DNA of 64,000 nucleotides from Candidatus Endobugula sertula (GTDB taxonomy: Bacteria > Pseudomonadota > Gammaproteobacteria > Pseudomonadales > Cellvibrionaceae). The stretch is from NCBI GenBank assembly GCA_001723645.1, contig MDLC01000005.1:1-64000 (forward strand), written 5' to 3'. Positions within the stretch are counted from its first letter, which is position 1. Every line of letters begins with the position of its first letter. A model generated the notes under the pieces. It worked only from the letters and a program-made list of their open reading frames with translations. It had not been told where the DNA came from and ran no database searches. Position numbers and translations under genes: made by a program. Shown here in pieces: positions 8,930 to 17,698 of this stretch.

Positions 8930-10222
8930 ATGAATCGATCTGAAACGTTGTTTTCCACCGCCCAACAATATATCCCTGGTGGTGTTAATTCACCGGTGAG
9001 AGCCTTTAAAGCCGTGGGAGGGACACCAGTATTTTTTAAGCGCGCAGCAGGAGCCTATCTTTATGATGAAGATGATCGACCATATATTGATTATGTTCTG
9101 TCCTGGGGGCCCATGATTCTCGGCCACGCTTACCCACCTGTCATTGAAGCGGTTAGAGAAAAAGTGTTGGATGGTTTAAGCTTTGGCGCCCCTACGGCAC
9201 TAGAAACTGAACTGGCGCAAAAAGTTTGCAGCACTATTCCTAATATGGATAAAGTTCGCTTTGTAAATTCTGGTACAGAAGCCACAATGAGCGCTATCCG
9301 TCTAGCTCGGGGGATAACAGGGCGGGATAAGATTATTAAATTTGAAGGCTGTTACCATGGACACTCTGATTCGCTATTGGTCAAAGCTGGGTCTGGCGCT
9401 TTAACCTTTGGTGTACCCAGCTCTCCCGGCGTTCCTCAGAGTCTAGCTGACCATACCACCACATTGAATTATAATGATATTGAGCAAGTAGAATCTGTTT
9501 TTGCCGATATCGGCGACGAAGTTGCCTGTGTGATTGTAGAGCCGGTTGCTGGCAATATGAATTGTATTCCCCCCCATCCTGGCTTTTTAGAAGCCTTAAG
9601 AAAAGTATGCAATACTTCTAAATCTCTTCTGATTTTTGATGAAGTAATGACCGGGTTCCGTGTTGACCCACAAGGCGCACAAGGTCGATACAAGGTTGAT
9701 GCAGACATTATTACTTTAGGCAAAGTCATTGGTGGTGGCATGCCTGTAGGTGCCTTTGGAGGCAAAGCACATATTATGGATCAAATGGCACCGACGGGCC
9801 CCATTTATCAGGCCGGCACTCTCTCAGGTAATCCAATAGCCATGGCAGCGGGTCTTGCCAGTTTGAAAGGACTAACCGATGATGGGTTTTACGAACAATT
9901 ATTTGCCAAGACCGATATCCTTGTGAGTGGATTACAAGAGCGTGCTGACGCAAATAATATTCCATTTACCACCAATCATGTCGGTTCAATGTTTGGATTT
10001 TTCTTTTTAAAGAATCAAAATGACAATAAGCTCATTACCAATTACCAGCAGGTGATGAATTGTCATATTGAGCGCTTTAATAAATTTTTCCACTTAATGC
10101 TAAAGGCTGGCGTTTATCTTGCCCCGGCATCCTATGAAGCAGGCTTTATGTCCATTGCTCATACTGAGCAGGATATTAAAACCACTCTGGATGCCGCTGA
10201 AAAAGCCTTTGCACAATTATAA
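8930..10222 (+). CDS. hemL: Glutamate-1-semialdehyde 2,1-aminomutase
   Basis: PLP enzyme that converts glutamate-1-semialdehyde to 5-aminolevulinate, the first committed tetrapyrrole precursor in the C5 pathway. The PLP-binding lysine is K265 in [16 protein letters not shown], and [15 protein letters not shown] plus [10 protein letters not shown] are further signature blocks. Length 430 is normal. It is the last gene before a long AT-rich stretch and an accessory island; no clear intrinsic terminator is visible at its end. Confidence 0.97.
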   Translation: MNRSETLFSTAQQYIPGGVNSPVRAFKAVGGTPVFFKRAAGAYLYDEDDRPYIDYVLSWGPMILGHAYPPVIEAVREKVLDGLSFGAPTALETELAQKVCSTIPNMDKVRFVNSGTEATMSAIRLARGITGRDKIIKFEGCYHGHSDSLLVKAGSGALTFGVPSSPGVPQSLADHTTTLNYNDIEQVESVFADIGDEVACVIVEPVAGNMNCIPPHPGFLEALRKVCNTSKSLLIFDEVMTGFRVDPQGAQGRYKVDADIITLGKVIGGGMPVGAFGGKAHIMDQMAPTGPIYQAGTLSGNPIAMAAGLASLKGLTDDGFYEQLFAKTDILVSGLQERADANNIPFTTNHVGSMFGFFFLKNQNDNKLITNYQQVMNCHIERFNKFFHLMLKAGVYLAPASYEAGFMSIAHTEQDIKTTLDAAEKAFAQL

Positions 10223-10601
10223 GTACTATTGATCAACCACAATTTGCTATCCATGATGCCAGTGCAATTATGCTTGGCTCAAGGAGCAGTGCTTACCAGA
10301 AATGGGAAGTGAAAACGTCTACATCTGTAACGTTAATCGTAAAATGTTTAGTCCTGATTCTGATTTACTCCACATACACCTTACTTCAAAAATATTTACA
10401 CAATAAATTCAATATTTGAGAATCAATCATGATAACGTTTTTCTTGTCTACGACAACCTGAAAATATTTTTCCCTAAAAGACTGGCAAATGTTTACCATG
10501 ATGGGTCATCCACCATTGGATGGTGACCTACCCAAACATTGGGCACAGAATGGCGCAACTAAAAACATTAGCTGAAAAAAAATAGAACACGGAGGAGTTT
10601 T

Positions 10602-10673
10602 ATGATGCACCTTCAAACCCAGTCAATTTTTATAGAAAAAATTCTCAGCGCTTTAAACATTCTCCAACCATAG
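10602..10673 (+). CDS. Possible small protein (23 aa)
   Basis: ATG ATG start preceded by GGAGGAG four bases upstream, then 23 codons to a TAG. The Shine-Dalgarno is far better than chance in this AT-rich stretch, but the peptide (starting MMHLQTQSIF) matches nothing I know, has no clear signal or membrane segment, and may be only a decayed gene start. Low confidence. Confidence 0.25.
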   Translation: MMHLQTQSIFIEKILSALNILQP

Positions 10674-10960
10674 AAACCAGCATATCAATAGTTTAATGGC
10701 TAATTTTATTTTTTCCTCATTGTATAGATGGCGTTAATCTACAAACTTTTTCATTTTTTATGCGTAAATTATGCATAAAATAAATGATTACTGGGTTAAT
10801 AACGTCTTTCATTCATATATTGATAGTCATTTTATCAAGCCTACATTATAATTATCCATCGCTTGATTCATCAAATATTTATAGTGGTTTTTGGCGAAAC
10901 TATTATAAAATATCGAGCAATTAAAAACCTATTTTTTTTACAATTAACAGATAAATAGTC

Positions 10961-10979
10961 ACGTGGATTCAACTCGCAA
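10961..10979 (-). repeat. Second copy of the 19-bp end sequence of a decayed IS30-type element
   Basis: ACGTGGATTCAACTCGCAA here matches ACGCGGATTCAACTCGCAA at 40341-40359 in 18 of 19 positions. The second copy spans the stop codon and 3' flank of a decayed IS30 transposase. Here, too, the minus strand reads an open stretch ending ALKIAFAS-stop at the same spot, consistent with a leftover 3' end of a related element. Confidence 0.45.
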
Positions 10980-11116
10980 ATGCAATTTTTAGCGCAATGA
11001 CTAGTTGATATAATTCACACTATTTTTTCGCCAAAGAAAATGCTTACACTTTAAAACCATCAATAAAATTATGTTTAGACTAAAATCAACCACTGAAATA
11101 GCGAGTTAAATTAAAG

Positions 11117-12184
11117 ATGAAAGAAAATTTAAAAATTAAATATTTAACTAAAATATTACGATGTTTTTTTATATTGAGTATGACTATAGGGGCGAATTGT
11201 TTTAACGCTGCCAACGCCCTTGCCGCTACTCCTTCACTTTCAGAGATTAACCATATTGAGGTGGATTTGATTGAACCACCATCAACGGGCAGTAATGCTG
11301 AAATGTATGCCAATGGTATTCAGCAAACACCGTTGGCAGTAAAAATTTATATGAAAGATGGGCACTATGTTCCTGATGTTCCCAGCGATTATTTTTTGCC
11401 ACACTTAACATTTTATCAAGAAAATACGCATGATGTTTTTGGAATTAATCATTTTAAAAACCATGTCAATTTAACCACAAATAAAAATGATTATGTACAT
11501 GGTGTGTTTAATCCGAATAAGAATAATATTGTATCAGTGTTTGCAACACCTCCATCTCATCCACCCTATACTACATTATCAACCAGTAATAGCGGGGCTT
11601 GTAATCAAGCCAATAACTGTTATTTATTAAATTTATACTTCCAAACTGATCAGCCAAAACTTTACAGTATTTGTACAGATATTAGTGATAATTCACTCAT
11701 AACGACCTGTGGGCCTAGTTCAGACTCGCCGACACGCATTAATGCACGTACACCCTTACAATATAATGGCAATATGTTTTCTATAAACAATGCGACTATG
11801 GAATGGATTCTTAATAACACCACTCTTTACATTTGGACGCATTATAGTTACAAAGTAGACCGCACCATTCCCAAATTACGCCAATTTGTTTTTCCTGATG
11901 CAAAAGGTGATAGTGTCGCTAATTGTCAAGGTAGAACCAGGAATCACCTGAGCAACTGTGCTACGGTTAGTTATAAAGCTATGGTTAGCCCCGGTATTTA
12001 TAGTACACGGGCTTTTACCATACTTTCAGAGGCAGATACTCAAGGACAATACGATAGGGAGGTTATTACCTATTCAGTTATACCCAATGAGGGTTACGGC
12101 CCCCATGGTTATACACGCACTGTCCCACTATACATTCTTGATGAGTATGGTAATGGGTCACACACGACGACTAAGGCATGTTAG
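11117..12184 (+). CDS. Secreted protein of unknown function next to RHS gene
   Basis: I do not recognise this 355-residue protein. It has a basic N terminus and a hydrophobic segment (about residues 15-36, ending ANALA-A), so it is probably Sec-exported. The mature part is rich in Asn, Thr, Ser and Tyr, has no membrane segment, and contains six cysteines that could pair in the periplasm or outside (two in CNQANNC, one in a CTD block, one in TTCGP, one in NCQG, one in NCAT) plus a C-terminal Cys. It ends 68 bases before the start of the RHS protein, same strand, and both are predicted to be exported, so a partner role (chaperone, shell or anchor) is plausible but inferred from position only. 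Confidence 0.6.
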   Translation: MKENLKIKYLTKILRCFFILSMTIGANCFNAANALAATPSLSEINHIEVDLIEPPSTGSNAEMYANGIQQTPLAVKIYMKDGHYVPDVPSDYFLPHLTFYQENTHDVFGINHFKNHVNLTTNKNDYVHGVFNPNKNNIVSVFATPPSHPPYTTLSTSNSGACNQANNCYLLNLYFQTDQPKLYSICTDISDNSLITTCGPSSDSPTRINARTPLQYNGNMFSINNATMEWILNNTTLYIWTHYSYKVDRTIPKLRQFVFPDAKGDSVANCQGRTRNHLSNCATVSYKAMVSPGIYSTRAFTILSEADTQGQYDREVITYSVIPNEGYGPHGYTRTVPLYILDEYGNGSHTTTKAC

Positions 12185-12252
12185 GCGAATGCTTGTCCGG
12201 GAGTCAAGTAATTAAATTATCTTTCAGCAAAACATCTATTGTTCGTAACCCG

Positions 12253-15200
12253 ATGAACCACTATAAAAAACACTTATGTGTCATTGGATTGTTATTATAC
12301 AGTGTGTATAGTGGTTTGGTGGGAGCAGCGGACGAACATATCACCTCAAAAGCCAAGCATTACAAAAACACCAGTGCCTTACAGGTTGATCCACGTACAG
12401 GCGAATTAAATTATAATTACGTGCTAGGCGGTGTAACCGCGGAGCCCAAACGAGGCCCGTATTTTACCTTAACCTTATCTTATCATTCCTTGCAGACTCA
12501 AAACCTCGATGGCTTAGGGACAGGCTGGAGTTTTAATCTATCCCGTTACGATAACATGACCCAACGATTGACTCTCAGTAGCGGTGCCAGTCACCGTGTG
12601 CTGGACCCTCAGGGAATACCACGCCTCCAATATCACAAGCTGAAGACAATCCAGATTAAAAAGGCAATGGAAGAGGGAATGTTATTTACCATTACCTATA
12701 AAAGCGGTCATATTGAACATATTAATGAGCGAGGTCAGCTAAGCCAACTGTGCAATGCGTATGGGGAATGTTTGGACTTTAGCTATGAGTCCCAAAGCGG
12801 GTTTCTGCAGAAGATATCCAGTACCAGTAACCCGGTGAGCACAATCACCTTATCCAACTCGGGAGGATACCGTGTAATTCAGGCCAAACGCGCTGATGGC
12901 ACGACCTATCGAACCCAATTGGCGGTGAATCAATCGGGGCTGGCCTTGATTAGCACTCCGGATGAAGCGGGCATGGACGATATTGGGGTCGAATATAATA
13001 GCAATCAATTGATATCTGCGATGACCATGCCCAGTGGTGCCCACTATCGTGTTGGCTATGTCAATCTACGGGTGCCAACAGGAGGCCCTATTAATAACAC
13101 GCCTGCGGTCAGTCGTTTATTGGCGATTGCAGGACAAGCTCAACCAAGCGAAGAAGTGTTCTATTGCTATGGTAGTATCGGTGTCAATCAAGCACATTGT
13201 GGTGGCGACGATAACAAAAACTATCTGGGCTATGACGCAGGTGTGACCTATATTGCCAACGAAGATAATTTATTTAACCGCACTCTATCCTACGAATACC
13301 AGACGACGATGAAGCAAGCCACCAAGATAATTCGCCGCCGCTATAATAAATTTCATTTATTGATACAAACAGAGACTCTGGACCTCAATGGCAATCTACT
13401 GCGCAAACAAGTATTAACGTATCCAGCGGCTGCTCAAAGCGTATACGCTCAACTCCCTGCGAACTACCAGTTGCCGATAAAGAAGACCACACACTATTAC
13501 CATGAAGGTACCCTAACAGCCAGAACGGTCTCAACACAATCCAGCTATGATGATTACGGCAATCGGCTTAGCCATGTTGATGTGATGGGGCGACAGTCAA
13601 AGAAGACATACTGTGATTTATCAGACAATGGTAGCCAGTGTCGCTCAGACCCTAGGATTCCTTTTATTAAATATCTAAAAGAAGAATTGCATTTTGATCG
13701 GTTCCAAAGAAATCATTTTTCCAAAACCCATTACTACAAATCGCTGGCACCAGGCTTAATTGTCAAAGCGGCAGAAGAAAAATATTATAATTGGGGATTT
13801 CTTAGCAAACAGAGTTCTCACTATTACACGGATGTCGACCAATTTATGTTTGGTTATCTAAAGGGGACAACAAAACAAGCAGGTCATCAAGAATGGCGGA
13901 CTGAACAAACATATAGCCATACCAATAATCACCTTAGCATTCGTAAAATATGGGCAGACAACAGCTACAAGACCGTTGAATACAGTAAGCATCATAACCA
14001 TCACTCATTGCTAACAACATTGAACAGTTCGGGAGATCAAGTCGCTAATCGTTATGATAGTTTGGGACGTACAGTAAATCAGCAAGTGACACGAGGTAAT
14101 AGGACGCTAAATACAGTCACACGCTATACGCAGAAAGCAGACACATATAGCGTTGAAAAGATCCACCCTAATGGTTACAAAGAAAAAATCGCTTATGATG
14201 GCTTAGTACGCAAAGTGGCTGAATATGTCTGGCAAGCAGGCGCCTATATCCAAGTCAGTGGTTACACTTATCATCCACAAGGTCAACGTGCCAGCAAAAC
14301 ACGCTATAACAAAGGGACTGACGGCAAAATCTATCGTTTGGTCACACGCTACGCGTACGATGCCTTAGGCCGAAAAATCCGCATGACCAACCCTCAGGGT
14401 GTACAGACCATTTTCATCTATGATGATATTAAAAACCAAGTCATCCAATATCGTCAATCGAGCGACGGGAAAACACTGGCCAAGCGGATCACCACGAAGA
14501 ATGATGAAGGCAAAATGGTGTCTGTGGTTCAGTATGATAAAGATCATAAAGCCTATCATACGCAACAGATAACGTACGATGGGTTTGGGCGCATTTCATC
14601 AAAGACCATTAATGATAAAACCACACACATCAGTTACGACGTTCTGGCCCGCGAGCAAACGACCACGAACCCTGCTGGTGTTCAGTCAACACTCAAACGA
14701 CACACTCTGTTTCCGAAAAAGCCCGTACAAGCCTGGATAAATGCGCATAACCTAGGGACATTGGATTACGACCCATTAGGCAATGTGGTTAAACAAACCG
14801 ATCCTGAGCAATACGAAAAATCAGCACACTATAAAGGGCATCAGGTACAAAGTCGGCAAGACGCTATCGGTAATGTGGTCAACTACCACTACAATAATGG
14901 TTTACTCACCGAAAAACAGTACGTAGGCGCCAATAACCAGATAAGTAATCATCATTACCTTTATGATGCTTTTAACCGCTTGTCTCAAGTGACTAGCCCT
15001 TCGAATAAGGTGGTTTATACTTACACAGCCGATGGCAAGCTGCAAAGTAAACAAGAGACCTATACCCAGCAAGGAAAGTCCTATCCGGCTTATCGTCTGA
15101 ACTATACCTACGACCAATTACGCCACCCGATCAAAATCGTTGATAACAAAGGCAATACGTTAGAGTCGATAACTAACCATAAGGGACAACTGACAACGAT

Positions 15201-17064
15201 CAAGTACAACCAAATACCAGCTTACCAATTAAGCTACGATAGCTTAGGTCGCCTAGCAAGTGTCACTCGTGGGGATGTTAAGACCGAGTACACTTACGAT
15301 GAGTTCTCCCGTAAGACCCAAATGAAACATAGCCAAGGCAAGACCATTCTGGAATGGTATCAGCTGAGATACAACAACAACCATCAAATTAGCCAGGTAA
15401 TTACCTCGAAAGCGCACTATAGGATGCCCAGGAAGGAGCGTTATAACTATGACAAGCTGAATCGTTTGATGACATATCACTGCACTGGCACGTGTGAAAT
15501 AGATAGTGCATATTATAGTTATGACAACTACAACAATATCCGTCAAGCAGTCACCAAAACAGGCACAAGAAGTGTGACCGATGTCTATCACTATGATGTG
15601 GCTAACCCAGTTAAGTTAGTTAACATTCACCGAACAAGTACAACAGATACCACAAAGACCACCACTATCACCCTGAGTTACAATGCAAATGGACAACTAG
15701 TGACTAAAGGTGATCAAACCTATAGCTATAATGAGCGCGGCAAACTGGCCAGTAGCTCGATGCCATGGGTAGGGACGGTGAATTATAACTATAATGCCAA
15801 AGGTCAAGTGATTGGCAAGCACCGTTCAGGTTATGACAGTGAGATCAGCTATTACAATCACGACTGGGTGGTCCAGCAATTAGTGGGTTCACAATCGTTA
15901 TTCTCCTTAACGAAAAAGCAGGACACTGTCGTCGATAGTACGAATGGAGGCTGTAAGATCCAGCGTTTATACTCACCGGTGAACAATATAAGTGCGGAGC
16001 GCTGTGGCACAACAGCAGCTTGGTCAGTCTATGATTACACCCCCTTTGGTGAACAAACGGTTGAACAGGGTAAGGCGGGTCGTTTGGGGTTTCAGGGTAA
16101 TCCGATGGATCGTATGATAGGCGATATCGACTTTGGTTCGGGTACACGCCAGTATTCCCCATTATTGAGACGCTTTACGACGATGGACAGTCTATCACCC
16201 TTTGGTAAAGGTGGACTGAATGGCTATGCATATGCATTGGGTAATCCGGTCAATATGGGGGATCCAACTGGGCATACCGGAGAATCATTATTGCTCGAAG
16301 CGTTTGGTGAGATATTTCTGGATGGTGTATTAGATCTTTTTACCAGTGGTATAGGTGGTGAAATAGCCGCTGGGGCTGAAAGTGTAGCCAATACAGCAGC
16401 AGAAGGGGCGATAAATACAGCAGAAGGAGCCTCAGCTGGGGCTGCCAATGATCCTTATTACCGACCTGGTTTATATAAAAGACTACGGAATATTAATGCA
16501 GCTCGTCCACATGAAACCGCTAGAGCAATCAACAGTACATACCATAATTATCGTTCGTCGTTTTATAATAGTGCGTTGCGATTAAGAAGTACTTCCTTGC
16601 GTACTAGTGAGGGTGATATAACTGTAGGAGAAAACATAATGTATTCAAACACTTACTTCAAAGATAGAGTTATTTTTGAATATAATTTTCGTGATTCTGG
16701 AGCGTCATTATATGCAACCGATGTCGCCCGCACGCAATTTCTTCGAGCTGCAGAAGAAGGTGGTTATGAAGGATTTATGCCTAAACAACTTATACAAGAT
16801 AATGTAAGTAATGCTGGTGCAAGGAGTGTTATCCTCGATATGGATCATGATAATCCAGAATTTTTAGAGACTTTTTTACGTGATACGGATAATGGTCGAT
16901 CTTCATGGCGGATTGCCAATGAATTTGGAATGAAGATAGACTCTTTTAACATTAAGTATCACCATGTTCATCCCACCATTATTCTTAATATCAGCCCCAA
17001 AGATGACCCGGGTCCTCTGTTTCAATCATTACCACCCAGACAACCCTTACCCTTACATTTTTAA
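12253..17064 (+). CDS. Sec-exported RHS/YD-repeat protein with variable C-terminal tip
   Basis: A 1603-residue RHS protein. The start chosen is the ATG before MNHYKKHLCVIG, giving a classical signal peptide cleaved near GLVGA-ADE; an upstream in-frame ATG at 12178 would bury it. The body is a long series of YD repeats (patterns such as YDxLGR, YDxFNRL, YTYDEFSRK), which in this family form a hollow beta-cage. The conserved RHS core boundary follows: RRFTTMDSLSPFGKGG, then NGYAYALGNPVNMGDPTG ending near residue 1340. Beyond it lie about 260 residues, first Ala/Gly-rich (membrane-like or linker), then a charged domain with HDNPEFLETFLRD and KYHHVHPTI blocks that I do not recognise. By analogy the tip could be a toxin or other effector, but no immunity gene follows. 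No PAAR or VgrG is nearby, so export is by Sec rather than type VI. Confidence 0.85.
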   Translation: MNHYKKHLCVIGLLLYSVYSGLVGAADEHITSKAKHYKNTSALQVDPRTGELNYNYVLGGVTAEPKRGPYFTLTLSYHSLQTQNLDGLGTGWSFNLSRYDNMTQRLTLSSGASHRVLDPQGIPRLQYHKLKTIQIKKAMEEGMLFTITYKSGHIEHINERGQLSQLCNAYGECLDFSYESQSGFLQKISSTSNPVSTITLSNSGGYRVIQAKRADGTTYRTQLAVNQSGLALISTPDEAGMDDIGVEYNSNQLISAMTMPSGAHYRVGYVNLRVPTGGPINNTPAVSRLLAIAGQAQPSEEVFYCYGSIGVNQAHCGGDDNKNYLGYDAGVTYIANEDNLFNRTLSYEYQTTMKQATKIIRRRYNKFHLLIQTETLDLNGNLLRKQVLTYPAAAQSVYAQLPANYQLPIKKTTHYYHEGTLTARTVSTQSSYDDYGNRLSHVDVMGRQSKKTYCDLSDNGSQCRSDPRIPFIKYLKEELHFDRFQRNHFSKTHYYKSLAPGLIVKAAEEKYYNWGFLSKQSSHYYTDVDQFMFGYLKGTTKQAGHQEWRTEQTYSHTNNHLSIRKIWADNSYKTVEYSKHHNHHSLLTTLNSSGDQVANRYDSLGRTVNQQVTRGNRTLNTVTRYTQKADTYSVEKIHPNGYKEKIAYDGLVRKVAEYVWQAGAYIQVSGYTYHPQGQRASKTRYNKGTDGKIYRLVTRYAYDALGRKIRMTNPQGVQTIFIYDDIKNQVIQYRQSSDGKTLAKRITTKNDEGKMVSVVQYDKDHKAYHTQQITYDGFGRISSKTINDKTTHISYDVLAREQTTTNPAGVQSTLKRHTLFPKKPVQAWINAHNLGTLDYDPLGNVVKQTDPEQYEKSAHYKGHQVQSRQDAIGNVVNYHYNNGLLTEKQYVGANNQISNHHYLYDAFNRLSQVTSPSNKVVYTYTADGKLQSKQETYTQQGKSYPAYRLNYTYDQLRHPIKIVDNKGNTLESITNHKGQLTTIKYNQIPAYQLSYDSLGRLASVTRGDVKTEYTYDEFSRKTQMKHSQGKTILEWYQLRYNNNHQISQVITSKAHYRMPRKERYNYDKLNRLMTYHCTGTCEIDSAYYSYDNYNNIRQAVTKTGTRSVTDVYHYDVANPVKLVNIHRTSTTDTTKTTTITLSYNANGQLVTKGDQTYSYNERGKLASSSMPWVGTVNYNYNAKGQVIGKHRSGYDSEISYYNHDWVVQQLVGSQSLFSLTKKQDTVVDSTNGGCKIQRLYSPVNNISAERCGTTAAWSVYDYTPFGEQTVEQGKAGRLGFQGNPMDRMIGDIDFGSGTRQYSPLLRRFTTMDSLSPFGKGGLNGYAYALGNPVNMGDPTGHTGESLLLEAFGEIFLDGVLDLFTSGIGGEIAAGAESVANTAAEGAINTAEGASAGAANDPYYRPGLYKRLRNINAARPHETARAINSTYHNYRSSFYNSALRLRSTSLRTSEGDITVGENIMYSNTYFKDRVIFEYNFRDSGASLYATDVARTQFLRAAEEGGYEGFMPKQLIQDNVSNAGARSVILDMDHDNPEFLETFLRDTDNGRSSWRIANEFGMKIDSFNIKYHHVHPTIILNISPKDDPGPLFQSLPPRQPLPLHF

Positions 17065-17237
17065 TACTATTCTAGTTGAGCCAGATAAAGAATGTGGTTT
17101 GACGGCAAGCAGGCTTTGAACACAAGATGTATTTTCATCAACTGTAAGTACCTAAATAGAACAACCCCAAATAGGGGGGGCTTATATCGATACACTCTTG
17201 AGTAAGCTTTCGGAAAAATTTTCTAACAGCAATAAAA

Positions 17238-17678
17238 TTATTGGGCCAAAATCTGCAATCTTTGATAGACTCCACTATTTTTTGGCGCATAGCGTAGTCC
17301 TTGTTTCGCAAAATAGACCGATTGCGTTTTATTCCCCAAGAGTTCGTAAGCCTCCGCTAATAACTGATAAAAATAAGCCTCTTTTCTATCTATACGTAAG
17401 CCACGCTCAGCCAAAGCAATGGCACCTTTAAAATCGTTATCTTGTAGTTTTTCTTCAGACTGCTTAATCAACTTATTTTTTAATGGGGAGGTAGACGAAG
17501 GTTTAGGCTTATTCATCGGTACCGGCTGCATTAACACATCATCCTCACCACTAGTAAGCACCTCCGTCGAAGTACTATTGGAGTCCCTGATTACAATAGA
17601 ACCTGTGACTGTTGAACAGGCAACAATTGATAAAATTGCTAACAATAGTACAACACTATTCTTTCTGGGTATCAACAT
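17238..17678 (-). CDS. TPR-containing lipoprotein
   Basis: A 146-residue lipoprotein: lipobox ILSIVA-C with the acylated cysteine at C21, then a Ser/Pro/Lys-rich linker, then at least two tetratricopeptide-like units (about residues 75-140: FKGAIALAERGLRIDRKEAYFYQ and LGNKTQSVYFAKQGLRYAPKN). It follows mrcB on the same strand with 20 bases between, an arrangement known from Pseudomonas (PA4700-PA4701). It may act with the penicillin-binding protein at the outer membrane, by analogy with lipoprotein activators, but this is not shown. Confidence 0.8.
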   Translation of the reverse strand: MLIPRKNSVVLLLAILSIVACSTVTGSIVIRDSNSTSTEVLTSGEDDVLMQPVPMNKPKPSSTSPLKNKLIKQSEEKLQDNDFKGAIALAERGLRIDRKEAYFYQLLAEAYELLGNKTQSVYFAKQGLRYAPKNSGVYQRLQILAQ

Positions 17679-17698
17679 AATATTTACTCATCAAATTT

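Larger units (their letters stand above)
10223..11116. other. AT-rich gene-poor stretch upstream of the RHS locus
   Basis: About 890 bases with no long reading frame and clearly lower G+C than either flank, especially from 10680 onward. It contains an imperfect hairpin around CATCC-ACCATT-GGATG (about 10505-10525), one small open frame with a strong ribosome binding site (10602-10673) and a 19-base segment near 10961 that is shared with a decayed IS30 transposase elsewhere in the window. The last 150 bases presumably hold the promoter of the secreted-protein gene at 11117. Composition suggests acquired DNA. Confidence 0.6.

Noticed and set aside
11958..12215. 85-codon plus-strand frame inside the secreted-protein gene
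   Set aside because: Shadow frame of the longer gene, without own signals.
12178..12252. Upstream start for the RHS protein
   Set aside because: It would add 25 polar residues before a textbook signal peptide; the ATG at 12253 explains export better, though 12178 overlaps the preceding stop.
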